In this document: positions 1 to 12,100 of the stretch, one piece after another
How positions within the stretch are numbered: position 1 is the stretch's first letter
Layout: each line of letters begins with the position of its first letter
Assembly (NCBI GenBank): GCA_963969345.1
Contig: OZ017768.1
Location: 7,588,718 to 7,652,717 of the forward strand
Source: Turbatrix aceti
Taxonomy: Eukaryota > Nematoda > Chromadorea > Rhabditida > Panagrolaimidae
Reading direction: 5' to 3'
DNA length: 64,000 nt
Program-made: the position numbers and the translations under genes
Notes under the pieces: generated by a model
What the model saw: only the letters and a program-made list of their open reading frames with translations
The model's database searches: none
Told to the model about the DNA's origin: nothing

Positions 1-367
1 TGATATACTCCTCGAATTCTCCGAGGGCATCGTTGTAAAACGCCCTCGAAGTGAGTGTGAGGATGTCGACCTGCTTCTTGATGACTTCCGCCAGTCGTGG
101 ATGGCAGTGACCCTGATTCACCGCCGAATAGGCGCTGAGGAAGTCAAAATACTGTTTGCCATCGACGTCCCACAGGAAGACGCCCTTGCCCCGATTGATG
201 ACGGCGGGCACCGGCTTGTAGTTGTGGCAGCCGTATCGCTTCTCGCGTTCGATGTATTCTGGTGCCCGGGAGACGGCTGAAGGTTGTTGGCCGGCGGCTG
301 AGAGACTCGCGGCGCGCATGGCAACGATCCGGAAGACGTGAGACTGGATTCGCAGTGATGACAGCAT
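1..367 (-). CDS. OAT: Ornithine aminotransferase, N-terminal part (runs off the window)
   Basis: Mitochondrial PLP enzyme that moves the delta-amino group of ornithine to 2-oxoglutarate, linking arginine, proline and glutamate metabolism. The visible 122 codons start at an ATG at 367 and read without intron to the window edge. Residues 1-33 form a basic, Ser/Ala-rich presequence with no acidic residues, as expected for mitochondrial import. The family core follows: [47 protein letters not shown] and [11 protein letters not shown], the well-conserved N-terminal blocks of OAT. The PLP lysine and the C-terminal domain lie outside the window. A GABA or acetylornithine aminotransferase is less likely because the CHNYKP and [13 protein letters not shown] blocks are typical of OAT. 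Confidence 0.95.
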   Translation of the reverse strand, partial: MLSSLRIQSHVFRIVAMRAASLSAAGQQPSAVSRAPEYIEREKRYGCHNYKPVPAVINRGKGVFLWDVDGKQYFDFLSAYSAVNQGHCHPRLAEVIKKQVDILTLTSRAFYNDALGEFEEYI

Positions 368-2384
368 GGCCTGCAGATTTTTCGAGTAAATGGCGGGTTT
401 TGGGAGGAATGGCCGTGGAAATGCAAAAATCAAAAATACTGAACAAAAAACAACTAAATCATGGTTGCATCAGTGCACGACTGATAAACAAAGTTCCGTA
501 AAAAAGTAACAAAATGTGGAGGTTCTTGAAGCGAAATTTTGGACATTCAACTTTTGAACGTAAAAATCGTTTAGGATCGTAAAACGTAACGTAACAAATT
601 TTCCGGCCTAAAATGAAAAATATTTCGCGGGTGGGGACTTGAAAAAAATACCTAAATCACGGTTGCATCAGTGCACGACTGAACATGTAGCCTGGAAATT
701 TTGGGGAAACACGAAAAAAATCATCAGAAAAGAATAACAAGTGACTGACGGGCTGATTGTCATCATCGTTGAATCACGCTTATCAGACGACAAACAACCC
801 GCAATTCGGGGGTCTTTCTTGGCTGTGTTGGATGATTTACAGCCCAGCAACAGCGCGCAATACACGCTTGCTTGCATGTTTGTATGCGTAACGATCCCGC
901 CAATAATCTTTGGTTCAGTTATTATACATACTTCAGTTCAGTCCAGTCCGCCTTGTCTGATACCATCCTTTTATGGGACCAATCGGTTGCAAAAGCAAAA
1001 AGTAATCAGTATTCTTACCAGACAGGTCAGGTCAAAGTTTGGGGACACCGACTGTTATCTATACCTGTCTATCTGTTTTTGTTGCGAAGATGGAAAGAAG
1101 AAAAAAAGCGTGGTAATTAATTATTAAATTTTGAGAATGATCAAAAGATGCTTGCTTGACTGACGGGCACTTTATCGGCTGTTAAATCGGCGGAGATGGT
1201 CAACTCGCGCAGGAGAAAGGTTATCTACCGTGCTTGTCTATTTATCATTAGCTAAAAATTCTGCAGAAGATCGACCGAGTTGATTAGGCAGTTTTCTTCA
1301 GATTTTGATTTCTGATCGAATCAAGTGCAAAAAAACGAGAATTTTGTGAAAAAAAATGCATCAAGATGAGAAAATACATTTTTTGAAGGCAAAATTTTTT
1401 TCAGGAAATTGGGACGATCGATGATGTTCGGTACACGCCCGAATCTTTGAATACGAATAAGATATCCAAAAATTCAAACTGAAAGTTTTTTTTTGCAAAT
1501 AGAAATTTTTTTTACTAAAATGACGTATTTTTAGTATCTTGAAAAAAAATAACTAACAAAGTAGTTTTTTTAAACAAAAAAAGTTTCTTTTTCTAAAAAC
1601 AAAAAAGTATAATATTTTTTTGTTTTTTAAAACTTTTTTAGTTTAAAAAAATTTTTTTTGTTCCTTTTCAATTTTTTTGTTTTTTTTTCAATTTTTTTTT
1701 GTTTTTTTTAAATAAAAAAATTTTTATTAGCAAATTTGAGTTTAAATTTTGTTTTTAGACACAAAAAAACTGCCGGTTTTTGGACCGGGTATCCGAAATT
1801 TTGGGTTTCGAATCGGATATCCGAATGTTCGGTTTTTTTTGCGACGCCGACGTTTGAAAGGTTCCGGTTCACCGTAACACCGATCAAAGAGCACCCGGAC
1901 GGGCCCAACTCGTCTGGCGAATGCTTCCTTCCTTGTTGATTGATCGGGTCGCATGCTTCACGATTGATTCATCATCGTCGATTTTTGCGAAGAGAAATTC
2001 GAGGCAACCAGCTGGAAAACAGATCGAAGAAGCAACCAAGGTGATGGCTGCGGTGGAGGTGGGTGCATCGCTCCATCTTCTCCCCCCGCTTTGAGTGAAG
2101 CACACGCAATCAATCCAGCCCCCACCACCACGACCACCGCTCCCCGACCTGGTCGATCTATCGATCGATCGGAAGAAAAATCTATCTTCTGGCAGCCCTA
2201 CTAGCGTGTTTGAGCCCGAGCCCGAGCCCCCCTGGCAGCAGCTGACTGTCGCTGCCGGGCACATTTCGTTCCCTTTTTTTCATTCATTCATTCAAGCCCG
2301 GTTTTTTTTTCCATTCTAGCAGGTGACTTTCGATCTCTTTCGTCGCTTGGAAACAATTTTACCTGGCTAACAATCAAAATAAGC
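368..2384. other. Gene-free stretch between OAT and EndoU
   Basis: No coding exon is supported here. A 31-bp direct repeat (one mismatch) is at 454-484 and 652-682, each containing GGTTGCATCAGTGCACGACT. 1380-1740 is almost pure A/T homopolymer tract. 1770-1860 holds several copies of a GGATATCCGAA-like palindromic motif. 1900-2330 is GC-richer and probably includes the EndoU promoter or outron. Confidence 0.6.
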
Positions 2385-2394
2385 GATTTTGCAG
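2385..2394 (+). promoter_or_regulatory. Probable trans-splice acceptor of EndoU
   Basis: GATTTTGCAG lies 5 nt before the EndoU ATG, and no in-frame coding exon is visible upstream. This is the layout of a nematode outron 3' splice site that would receive the SL leader. Confidence 0.6.
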
Positions 2395-2399
2395 GTCCG

Positions 2400-4158
2400 A
2401 TGACGGTCGCGCTTCTGATCTTCGCGATCTGCGCCCTGGCACCTTCGGTCGCCAGCCAGGGCACCCGGCAGAAGATTCCGGATTTTGTAGTGACGGATGA
2501 GGAGCTCCGAGCACTCGCTCTCCGTCTCAGAGGCGATGACATCAACAAAGCGCGCCCCGGGCAGGTGACTGTCGACTACCAAGGTCACACCACGGCACGT
2601 GACACTGCTGACAACGCTAAACAACCGTAAGTTCGAACAAAACAAAAATTGTACCTAAAAAATGAGAAAAACAGAAAATTGTCCCTAAAAAAAGAAAAAC
2701 TACTTTCATTTGAAAAACGCGCGTTTTGGATTGTCCTACAAAGATTTTTTTTGATTTTTGGCGTTGTGTCACAGAACGCCAAACCCCGCATTTTTTAGGC
2801 TCTTTTCAAATGTGGATTCTTCGCTGCTCCGCAAACCGACCTACGAAAAGTTCATCGCTCTCACTGACAATTACAACTTTGATGTCGGCATCGTTGAACG
2901 TTCTGACAACAAAGAACGCGCTGAAATCGTCGCTTTCATCGACGCTATTTTTGAAACCCGTCCCTGGAGACTGATCTACGAATTTCTGCACAAGAAGGGT
3001 CACCCATACGCCAAGGACACCCGGGTGCTGAAGCAGTGGGTGCGCCAGCTCTGGTTCGAGGACTACTCGCGTGCCAAGGGTGCTGCTGATACTTCCGGCT
3101 TCGAGCATGTCTTCATCGGAGAGGTGTGGCTTTTTTTACGATGATTTGACAATTTTTGATCATTTCAGAGCAAAAATGGAGAAATCGCAGGCATGCACAA
3201 CTGGCTTCGATTCTATTTGTTGGAACGTAATCGAACGGCAAATTTCGATTACAAAGGATTTATTGTCAAGAGATTTGTGAGTTTTTTTGCATTTTTGAAA
3301 TTGTTTACGAAAATTTATCGAAAGACTATTTTACTACGAAAAGGTTTTATCGTAAAATATATATGTCTGAGGCGTGATTTGGGCAGAGTTACGCTTGCCG
3401 AAATCGTTTTTTGCCATTTTTTGGCACGTTGTAGCCTACAAACTATGGCATTTCCGTAGCCAGGAAACATACTGATCAACGCGATTTTTGATAAAGAATT
3501 TGAGAAAAGTATAAAAATGTAGGGTTATCACCTTGAAAAATGCCGAAAATCAAACACTTGTTTCGGCATTTTTCAAGGCGATAACACTACATTTTTACAT
3601 TTTTCTCAGATTCTCAAAAAAAATCACGTCGATCAATACGTAACTTGGCTATAGAAATGCCCGTAGTTTTTTAGGTACAACGTGCCAAAAATGGCAAAAA
3701 CGCGATTCCGACTACCGTAACTCTGCCAAATCATGTCTCAGACAGCTGAATTTTACAGTAAAAACATTTCATAGTAAAAGCTACCTTGGGGAAAAATTTC
3801 ATGAAGTACTTAAAAAATTAGTACTTCATGCCTATAAATATTTATTTTACTTTTCCACCCTTTTTAGGACGTGATGGCGATGGTCAAGTACACGTGGCAG
3901 GGCATTGTCAAAAAATCAGGTGGATTCCTCATTGGGACGTCGCCTGAATTTGACATGGCACTGTACACGGTATGTTTCCTCTCGAGACGCGGCTTCAAGA
4001 CCTGTGATTTCGACATCGATGGTTGTCCGTTCTCCGTGACCTCCTACGAAGTGTCCCAGTTCAACAAGGTCTTCATCGGCACCATCTACCCCTCCGCCGG
4101 ACATCTGAATGACGCCTGTCGCCAGGCACACACTCGCCGGGGTCGAGTCAGTGCTTGA
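2400..4158 (+). CDS. ENDOU: Secreted EndoU-type poly(U)-specific endoribonuclease
   Basis: Endoribonuclease of the XendoU/EndoU family, which cuts RNA at uridylates to leave 2',3'-cyclic phosphates. Four exons (2400-2626, 2799-3123, 3169-3276, 3868-4158; phases 2, 0, 0) give 316 aa. Residues 1-20 ([20 protein letters not shown]) are a signal peptide, so the product enters the secretory pathway. The family blocks follow in order: [19 protein letters not shown], a long helical segment ending QLWFEDYSR, the first catalytic histidine in EHVFIGE, the second in GEIAGMHNW, and MVKYTW with the candidate catalytic lysine. The C-terminal half has [12 protein letters not shown] and VFIGTIYPS. All catalytic positions appear intact and the length suits a single EndoU domain. 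Intron 3 (591 nt) is mostly a foldback repeat. The gene is convergent with the next one, only 111 nt between stops. Confidence 0.9.
3327..3780. repeat. Foldback repeat family A, copy 1 (EndoU intron 3)
   Basis: A near-palindrome about 450 bp long, centred near 3560. The arms read from a TTTTACTA(T/C)GAAA-type end through GGCAGAGTTACG and TTTTTGGCACGTTGTAG to a core hairpin of TTGAAAAATGCCGAAA and its complement. There is no coding capacity. Ends and length suit a non-autonomous foldback MITE. Confidence 0.8.
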
Positions 4159-4269
4159 AAAAAAACCAGAGCATTTTTTGTCATTTTGGGACCTGTTGTA
4201 CAAGTTTTAATCCAAAATGAAAGGTAAGAGATCAAAATGACGAAAAAAACCACCGAAATACCGGTTCGG

Positions 4270-5763
4270 TCAGGTAAGGTGACTGCGAAGGTGGTGGTAT
4301 CGAGGATGCTCCCGCCGATGTGGTGGATGGAGGTGGAGGTGGTGGTTTCGATGCTCGATCGGTGATTCGGCGTAGATTCGGTCCGCATCCATCGAGGTGC
4401 AGTACAGAGGCTCTGCGATGAGCCTGACCGGTTGCTTGGCCGCGTTGTGGATCACCGGTGACGTCGGGGCCGTGGGTGGGGCCGGAGGAGTCGTCGCTGT
4501 GGTCGTCCCGGATGAACTTCGGCATTTGAAGTATCGCGCGCATTTGACGGCAACCATCACAAACCAGCAGTGGAATACGATAGCGATGACTATGATGATC
4601 GCGGCGAGACCTGCGAACATTGAAACCACTAAAAACTTCCCAAATGCTATAAAATTGAGCAAAATCCAAACACGAACCGCTTTTAACTTTCAAACCAAAT
4701 TTCTGGGACGCGGATGACAGGTGTTCGTGGAGTAGGAGTTCTAGGTATTCTCCCGGGTAGGAGAGAGGATCGTAGATCGCGGCGCCGACGTACGCCAGCA
4801 AAAGGACGAGAAATGATATCGTAATTATCTAAAAAAGATTTGACAAAAAATGTGTCAGTCAACATTTTAGAAACGTTGCCAAAAATGGAGCTTGTACGAT
4901 GAAAAGTTTTTATCGTAAACATTATTTACCCGATGCATAATCCGCCAGAGTTTCAGTTGCCGGAAAACGCTGTTTTGCCATTTTCGACAATTTTTGACAC
5001 GCTGTAGCTAAAAAACTACGGCATTTCAAAAGCCAAGGTACATTTTGATGAACGTTATTTTTGATGGAGAATCTGTGAAAAATATAAAAAAAATAGGATT
5101 ATCATCTTAAAAAATGCCGAAAATCGTATTTAAAAAATATCACAATGGCAACATTCGTTTCGGCATTTTTTAAGGTGATAACCATATGTTTTTACATTTT
5201 CTTCTGATTCCCCATAAAAAATCACTTCGATCAAAAAGTACCCCGCCTTTGGAAATACCGTAGTCTTTTTTAGCTACAACGAGTTCGAAATCGTCAAAAA
5301 TGGCAAAAACGCGATTTCCGGAAATCGTAAATCTGTCAAACCTTGTATCAAGCAAATAAAGTTTACGGTAAAAATTTTCATAGTAAAAATACTAAATTTC
5401 GACGTTTCTTGTGAAGCCTAAAAATCGTCAAAAACCTACGCTGAGGACGACAAAAGGCTGAAAAAAGGCCGCTTGTTCGACGTGAGTGCCGTAGAAGAGG
5501 CAGGCCACAGCAATAGAATCCGAGCACAAAAAAAGTAATTCCCAATTCCACTCGAGATCCGAGTAGCCGCCAATCTTGACGACAAAGTTGCAGATGATGA
5601 CTGCAGCAAAAATTGACGATACCACGTACGATCCATTTTTGATGTGGATCAACGAGCAACAACACATCCCGGATGACAGCGACTGCTGTCCATCGACCGG
5701 GTCTTCAGTAGACGCCGAAGAAGATGTCGTAGACGAAGACGGCGCGGGCGACGATGACATCAT
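4270..5763 (-). CDS. Four-TM LAPTM-like / DUF7027-type membrane protein
   Basis: Three exons (5440-5763, 4696-4828, 4270-4610; phases 0 and 1) give 265 aa. A Ser/Thr-rich N-terminus leads to MCCCSLIHIKNGSYVVS, a Cys cluster directly before TM1, as in LAPTM and nematode DUF7027 proteins. Four hydrophobic segments follow: YVVSSIFAAVIICNFVV, LLFLCSDSIAVACLFYG, VVLSIITISFLVLLLAYVG (formed across the exon 1/2 junction) and LAAIIIVIAIVFHCWFVMVAV. A cytosolic tail rich in Thr, Pro and His ends the protein. Known members sit in endolysosomal membranes; the role here is unknown. Intron 2 uses a GTTTGA donor, chosen because it is the only one near that keeps frame into TM4. Family assignment rests on topology and the Cys-rich entry to TM1. 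Confidence 0.6.
4893..5390. repeat. Foldback repeat family A, copy 2 (intron 1 of the LAPTM-like gene)
   Basis: About 500 bp; ends GTACGATGAAAAG and CTTTTTTCATAG-like, with CATTTTTGGCACG-type inner arms and a core AAAAATGCCGAAA hairpin with a longer loop (5113-5165) than copy 1. Diverged from copy 1 but alignable along both arms. Confidence 0.75.
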
Positions 5764-6451
5764 TCGACTCCCAAACTTGCATCGATTCGAGCAGTTTTGC
5801 GAGTAGCAACAGCAACGCAGAACAGAGCAGTGATGTTGAGGTTGGTCGGCGAGACTCGACGACTAATACGACTACCGAGACCGAGTCCTACCTCCTCCGC
5901 GCAAAACGAAGAAGATAGGACTATAATCACACACACAGATGAAAGACAAAGCAAGCACGCTCACCTCGAAACAACCGTAGACGGAGGAGGGTAAACTGGT
6001 CGAAAGAAAGACAAAATGACCGTAAATCTCTTGGATCAACAGGGAAAAACAAAAAAAATCGTAGTGGTATGAAACGAACTACAAGTACTGCCGGTTGGGG
6101 AATCCATCTAATCCGGAGGCCTAATACACACTGTACCTACCATAATACAGTTTACAAAAGAAAAAAAACCGGCAAAAAAATGACAAAAAACGGACAGAAA
6201 ACATTTTTTGTATACAATTTCGCCACGAAAAAATTGAACTGAAAAAACCCGCGCCAAAAACGTGTTTCGCGCAATCGACAAACTCTCACAACGACTTCAG
6301 AATAACATCAGAGTACAGTAAGTGTGCGTGCGTGTTATTCGACACTCTCGCCGTTGCTGTTGTTTTTTGGTTTGTCGGTGCGCACTTGGCTTTTTTGCTC
6401 TCGTTTTGGCAACTTTATTTTGTCATCGTCGATGTATTTCAAGTTTATATA
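5764..6451. other. Divergent intergenic region, LAPTM-like gene to chromodomain gene
   Basis: Short spacer between two genes read in opposite directions, so it presumably holds both promoters. It is GC-rich up to about 6000, then AT-rich. TATAA-like boxes are not convincing and no clear trans-splice acceptor precedes the chromodomain ATG. Confidence 0.5.
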
Positions 6452-8139
6452 ATGTCTACGACTACCAAGAAGCCGTCATCCCAGCGAAGACGCTCCAAGT
6501 GCAATCCCAAGCCGGTGTTGATTCCGGATCGCGGTGATCCTGTTTACGAAATCCAGGCGCTCATTGCAGAAGGATATGATTACGAGTTGCGGCGATGGGT
6601 TTACAGAGCTCGATGGAAGGGATACGATTCGTCCGATGATACCTGGCAATTGACTGAAGAGCTTCATGTGAGTTTTTTCTTTCTTTTTTTTTGAAAATTT
6701 AGGCTACTTTGGCCTAAACAATCATTTGTATATTTTTGTTTATAAAATTGTTTGTACGATGCTTCTTACCTACAATTTCATTTTTTTAAATTTATTTTAG
6801 GCTATTGATTTGATGTCACTATTTTTTTAATTTTGGCCTAAAATTCGAATTTTTGTTTAATTAATATTAAAATTTTATCTAAAATTTGTTTGTTTTTGTA
6901 TATATATTTTGGAATTCATTTCAGAGCTGCCCGGATGTAATGGAGAAGTTCAAGATCAAATTTGGTCGTTCTCCGCGCAGCGACGGAATTCCCCCAGAAG
7001 AAATACCCGATCTCGGATTCAGCAACTACGAGCGCCTCAACTATCCGCACAATCTGCCGCCGATTCGTTCGACTCAAGCTGTTCCGCGGCGAGGAATCCT
7101 GAAGAAGAAAGCTGGCAGTCCGCGTCCAACTCAAAAGCGTAGACGTTCGAAGACCTGTGCCAGATCGCAGAGTTCGGACAAGCTACCGAAACTGCAACCC
7201 CCGCCGAAGCCGCAAATCGAACGCACCGGGTTTGAATGCACGGCACTCGACGATGAGCGTCGACGTGTGACGCGTAGCGGAGGATTCATCACGCCATCCA
7301 CGGTGCGTCGTTTGGATGTTAAAAACAAGGTGGTTGATCCGGATGCTCCGCCAAAGCGGTACACGATTCGTGAAAGTGGAAATGGACGGAAGCGCTCTCG
7401 GACCAGGTCGTCGACTCGCGGAAGTACTCGGCCTAAGCGGCGCCCGCAGAGAATTGTTTCTGCCCTGGAGGATGAACGTCAGCAAGGGTCACGCAATGGT
7501 CGGTTTGTGGAGGAGCAACCTTTGGAGTATTATCCTGCTGAAGAAGACGACGGATACGAAGACCGGCCGTTCACCCTACCCATGGAATTCGATCATGAGC
7601 CCGGCTACGAGGTACACAATTTTGGAAGCCGCATGACTGACCATGCTGACGACGAAGAACCGGCTCACGGCAGCTCGATTTCGCTTCTTGGACGGTACAA
7701 TAATTCGGAAATGTTTATCAATAATCCACCAACCGATAACGCCGCCCAGCAGTACGACGACGAGCACCCTGAGGATTACGAGGACCACGACCATCCTCAG
7801 TCCCGGCGGTACTTTCTCTTTTCCGAGTACACTGAACACCATCACTTGATTCCTGTCCCGCCTGAACCCCGTTCTCGTTCTCGCGTAGTCTTCTCTCCGA
7901 TGGCCGATGATCCGCCGCCGACCTTCGATGTTAGCAATTCTGGCTCCGAGGAATTGAATGCCGAAGCCGAAGCTGAAGTTGTCGAAGATGTCCCCATGAA
8001 GGTCGAACCGTATGACTCATCCTTGGATGACTTCGACATCTCTGGTCCCAGTTTTGCCAGCTACTTCCAGCAACAGCCTCCCCTGGTCGAAGTTCGAGTC
8101 AAAGATGAGTCGTCGGAAATCATGGATGATCCTGAGTAA
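6452..8139 (+). CDS. Chromodomain protein with long basic-acidic tail
   Basis: Probable nuclear reader of methylated histone tails. Two exons (6452-6667 and 6925-8139, phase 0) give 476 aa. A basic, Ser/Thr-rich N-terminus precedes one chromodomain at about residues 31-86: VYEIQALIAEG, RARWKGYDSSDDTW and, across the intron, EELHSCPDVMEKFKIKFG. The aromatic-cage positions (Tyr32, the Trp of RARWKGY and the Tyr after it) are present. There is no chromoshadow domain, so this is not HP1; it is closer to the Polycomb or nematode CEC style. Residues about 95-210 are rich in Arg, Lys and Ser and likely bind DNA or RNA. The rest is acidic and low in complexity, with two psi-K-x-E motifs (MKVE, VKDE) near the C-terminus that could be SUMO sites. 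The ATG at 6452 is the first in frame near the domain. Confidence 0.9.
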
Positions 8140-8393
8140 CTCTGACAACTCTTGTTAATTAGTTGTTATTAATTTATTTTTCTTTGCAGTGCTATAATCT
8201 ATTTCGCTGATTTTTACATAGGTGTTTTTTTTAAGTTCCGGAATCCTTTTCATTGGCCGTATTTATTGGTATTTTTTGAAGTTTGTTGTAGTATTTTTTG
8301 TTGTTCGCCATTGTAAATGTCAAGTTGAATGGTTTTTTGAGGCAGCAGTAGTGGGTTCGTTGGCTCATGACAATATTTTTTGGGAGGCAGGAA

Positions 8394-9006
8394 GGGCCAC
8401 TTTTGAACTGTTTGGTTTTTTTGCGTAGTTGACACAACCGATTGATTTTTTATTTTACACGGTTATAGTGCCAAGAGTAGTAATTACACTCGTGATATCA
8501 GTTTGCTTGAGGGATGAACTGGCAGAAAAACGCGCACCGGAATAGGCATTTTTGAAATTTTAAATATGGTTTTTTTTAAACTACTGTACTTACTGGAAGG
8601 GTTGACACATTGGAATCAGTTTTTGATGGAGAATGTGTTAAAAAATATAAAAACTAGGAGTCACAACTTGAAAAAGTGCCGAAATTAGAAGTGCCATTTT
8701 GACATCTCTTGTTTGGCACTTTTTTAAGCTGTGACCCCTAACTTTTATATTTTTAACAGATTCTCCATTAAAAACTGAGTCGAATGATATGTCACCATTT
8801 TGGTAAGTGCGGTAGTTTTTTAAAAAACCCGTTTTTAAAATTTCAAAAATGCCAATTCGGGCGCGCATTATTCTGCCGGTTCATCCTTCCAGCGAACTCT
8901 AATATCACGAATGCAATTACTACTCCTGGCACTATAACCGTGTAAAATTAAAATTCAATCGGTTATGTCAACTACGCGGTAAAACCAAACTGCTCAAAAT
9001 TACCCA
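8394..9006. repeat. Foldback repeat family B, copy 1
   Basis: A palindrome of about 610 bp between the chromodomain gene and RPC3. The ends carry TTTTGA(A/G)C(T/A)GTTTGGTTTT and GCGTAGTTGACA(C/T)AACCGA, followed by ACACGGTTATAGTGCCA. The core is AAAAAGTGCCGAAATT with its complement near 8660-8730. No open frame of note. Confidence 0.85.
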
Positions 9007-9130
9007 TCTCTGATTTTTTGGAAAGTAGAGGTTCTTGGCGTTGTGTGACAAAGCAAACAACGCCTCGCCTTGCAATTTTTTTCACCACTTTTGTCGGCAA
9101 TAAAAAATCGTAAAATCCAGATAAATTACG

Positions 9131-12100
9131 ATGAGCCAAACTTCTGGCTACATCACGGCGGTTGTGACGAGTTTTTTCGGCCACGACGCAGGCATCATCG
9201 CGGAAGCGCTGACGGCTGGCCCGAGGCCGCTCCAGGTTCTGTATTCGGTTGTCAAAGATCGACTGCATAAGAAAAACCTATTCCGCAAGCAGGTCACTCT
9301 TCTCTTCTGGTATCACATCGTCGAGTGTCATGCCTTCAATGGACGGGAGCTGTACGCGATCACGTTTGAGAATGTTCTGCGGTATGTCATGCTTTCGTCG
9401 CAGCTCAGCGTCCTCCAGATGGCGGATGGCGACGAGGCGTTCGCGATGGTGAAAGCGCTAGTCAAGGAGGGCAGGCTCTCGGCTTCCGACCTCATCCGCA
9501 GGACTCGGGAGGCTATCAAGCAGAAGGGCGTCGATGTGAGTTGTTTTGCGGGGATTTTGGGGAAAAACTGAGTTTTTTTTACGTTTTATTATCAAATTTT
9601 GTTTATGATTTTTTGGTCCAAATTGAAGTTTTTATGTTTTTGTTTCAAATTTTTTGGGCGAAAAAAAGTTTTTTCAGTGGTTTTTGAAGTCAAAAAATAG
9701 TTTTCTTCTGGATTTTTGGTCAAAAATGTGCTGTTTTACGAGTTTTGGGGTTTGAGTCAAAAACAGTTGTTTTGTCAAAATTGAGTTTCTTCGACGTTTT
9801 TTATGTCAAAAGTGAATTTTTCTTACTGATTTTTATCAAATTCAAAAATTTTGGCGTTTTTTGTTCAAAAATGAGTTTTTACCGTTTTTTATTCTATCAT
9901 GATTTTTTTTGACAAAAATGAGGTTTTTCCTGGCGTTTTTTTACAAAAATAATTTTTTTGTCGAATACGAGTTTTTTTTGCAATTTTCGATCAAATAGAT
10001 TTTGTTTACGTTTTCTTGTAAATTTTTTTACCTTTTTTTGATAAAAATCAACAATTTTGCCGTTTTTCAGTTCGTTCAAATCTTCCAAAGCCTCACGAAG
10101 AACAAAGTCATCATCCGGACCCACCGAGAAGTCGGTGAATCCGACAACGACCCCTTCCTGCCACCGACTGTCATGCTGGACGGCACTTCCCGCATCGCTG
10201 CTCTCATCCAGGCCGAAGCGAAGCTCGCGACCTTCGAGGAGGATTTCCTGGCAGAACAAGGCGCGGAGACGTCCCGCGTCGACGCACTCCGGCGACTCGA
10301 TCACTGCAGACGACAGCGAGAGCGAGAACTCCGCGCTGAGGCCGACAAGGTGCAGTCGACGGATTCCGATCGGGATATTCTGTGGCGCGTCAATTTTAAT
10401 ATTCTCGATCGACTGTACCGGGATCGACTGCTCGTCAGACTGCTGGTAAACGACTGCGGCATCGATTCGACTGGCGAGAAAATTATGCGGGGTGCTTTCA
10501 CGATTTGCAGCAGAGTCCAGGAGGGAAATGCGGCCAGCGCTATGGTCAAGTTTTTCTCGGTGGGTTTTTTTTTAAGTTTTCTGAACTTTTTTTTGAATTT
10601 ATGAATTTTTTTAATGTATGAAATTTGTTTTATTTCATTTTTTTTAACTTTTTTTTTAAATTAAAAAAAATATATAATTTTTTTACGATTTTTAATTTAT
10701 ATTTTTTTTCAATTTACAATTTTTTTCTTAAAATTTTTTTTTCAATTTAAAAATTTTTTTTGATAAATTTTTTTTTCAAATTTATAAAAAAACATTTTGA
10801 AAAAAATTAAAAAAAAATTATTAAAAAAAAAATTGTTTAAAAAATGATTTTCTTTTTTTTTGAAGAGAAATGACGTCCAAGAACTCCTCCAAGCGAATTC
10901 CGACATCACAAAAGACGACTACGAAACGACCCTTTTCCTGGTCGCGTCCTGCGCCGATCGATTCATCCGGAAGGTCGGCGACAGCAACGGTGGCCTCTAC
11001 GAGGTGAACTACACGCACGGCATGCGCCGGCTCTTCATCCGGGTCATGGGAAACATGATCAACAGCATGTACGAAAACCCAGCCGAGCCATCGGACAGAC
11101 AGGAGCTGCCCCAGGCGGTCTTCTCGACCCTCGTCGACAAAGGACTCGTCGATGAAGACCGAATTGCGACGGTTTTCAAGCAATCCGAAGGCGAGATTCG
11201 CTCCATGATCTATCGAATGCATGGCGACAAGTTTGTCAACGTTGTGGTGAGTTGGGGGATTTTGATTGGAAATAATCTTTTTGGGGAATGGTTTTGGAGA
11301 TTGTTCGTGAAATTTTTCTAAAAAGTGTTTATTTTGTTTTTACTCGGAAAAGTTTTTCTATGATTTTATGAATGGTTTCGCAAAAAAAACCGCGTTTTCA
11401 CTATTTTGAACGATTTTTGGCACTTTGTTGATAAAAAAACTACGGCATTGCCAAAGTCAGGGTACATTTTGATGGACGTAATTTTTTATGAAGAATTCGA
11501 GAAAATTATAAAAATATAGGATTATCACCCTAAAAATGCCGAAAATTGTTTTTGAAAAATGAACATAACGGCATTTTTTTGAGGTGAAAATAATATATTT
11601 TTATGTTTTTTTCTGATTTTCATCCAAAACCACGTCCATCAAAATTTACCCCGGCGTTGGAAATTCCGTAGTTTTTTAGCTACAAACGTGCTAAAAATCG
11701 TCAAAAAGAGCATGAAAAATGATTTTCGGCATGCTTAATTCTACCAAATTATGCATCAGCCAGGTAAATTTTACGGTAAAAATTTTTGATTGTAAAAAAC
11801 AACTTTCGGGACAAATTTCATTAAAATTTTCCAAAATGTTCCCTGACACGTTTCTTGATTGACAACTGTGATTTCGAAAGAAGGAAAACTTGTGGTGTTT
11901 TTTTTTTCAGATGCAAGACACGTCATACGAATTCAACCCGCAGAACAGCCACTTTCTCTATGGCGTTGATCTGCTCCAAGTCAACAGAAATCAGTTTCAA
12001 AATGTGCTGCAGGTAAGTGTAAGCAGGGTCGATTGTTTGTTCACTCCTCCGGGGACTGAAATGACGTTTTTTTTTTCTGATTCGTCATTTTTTTGCCAAA

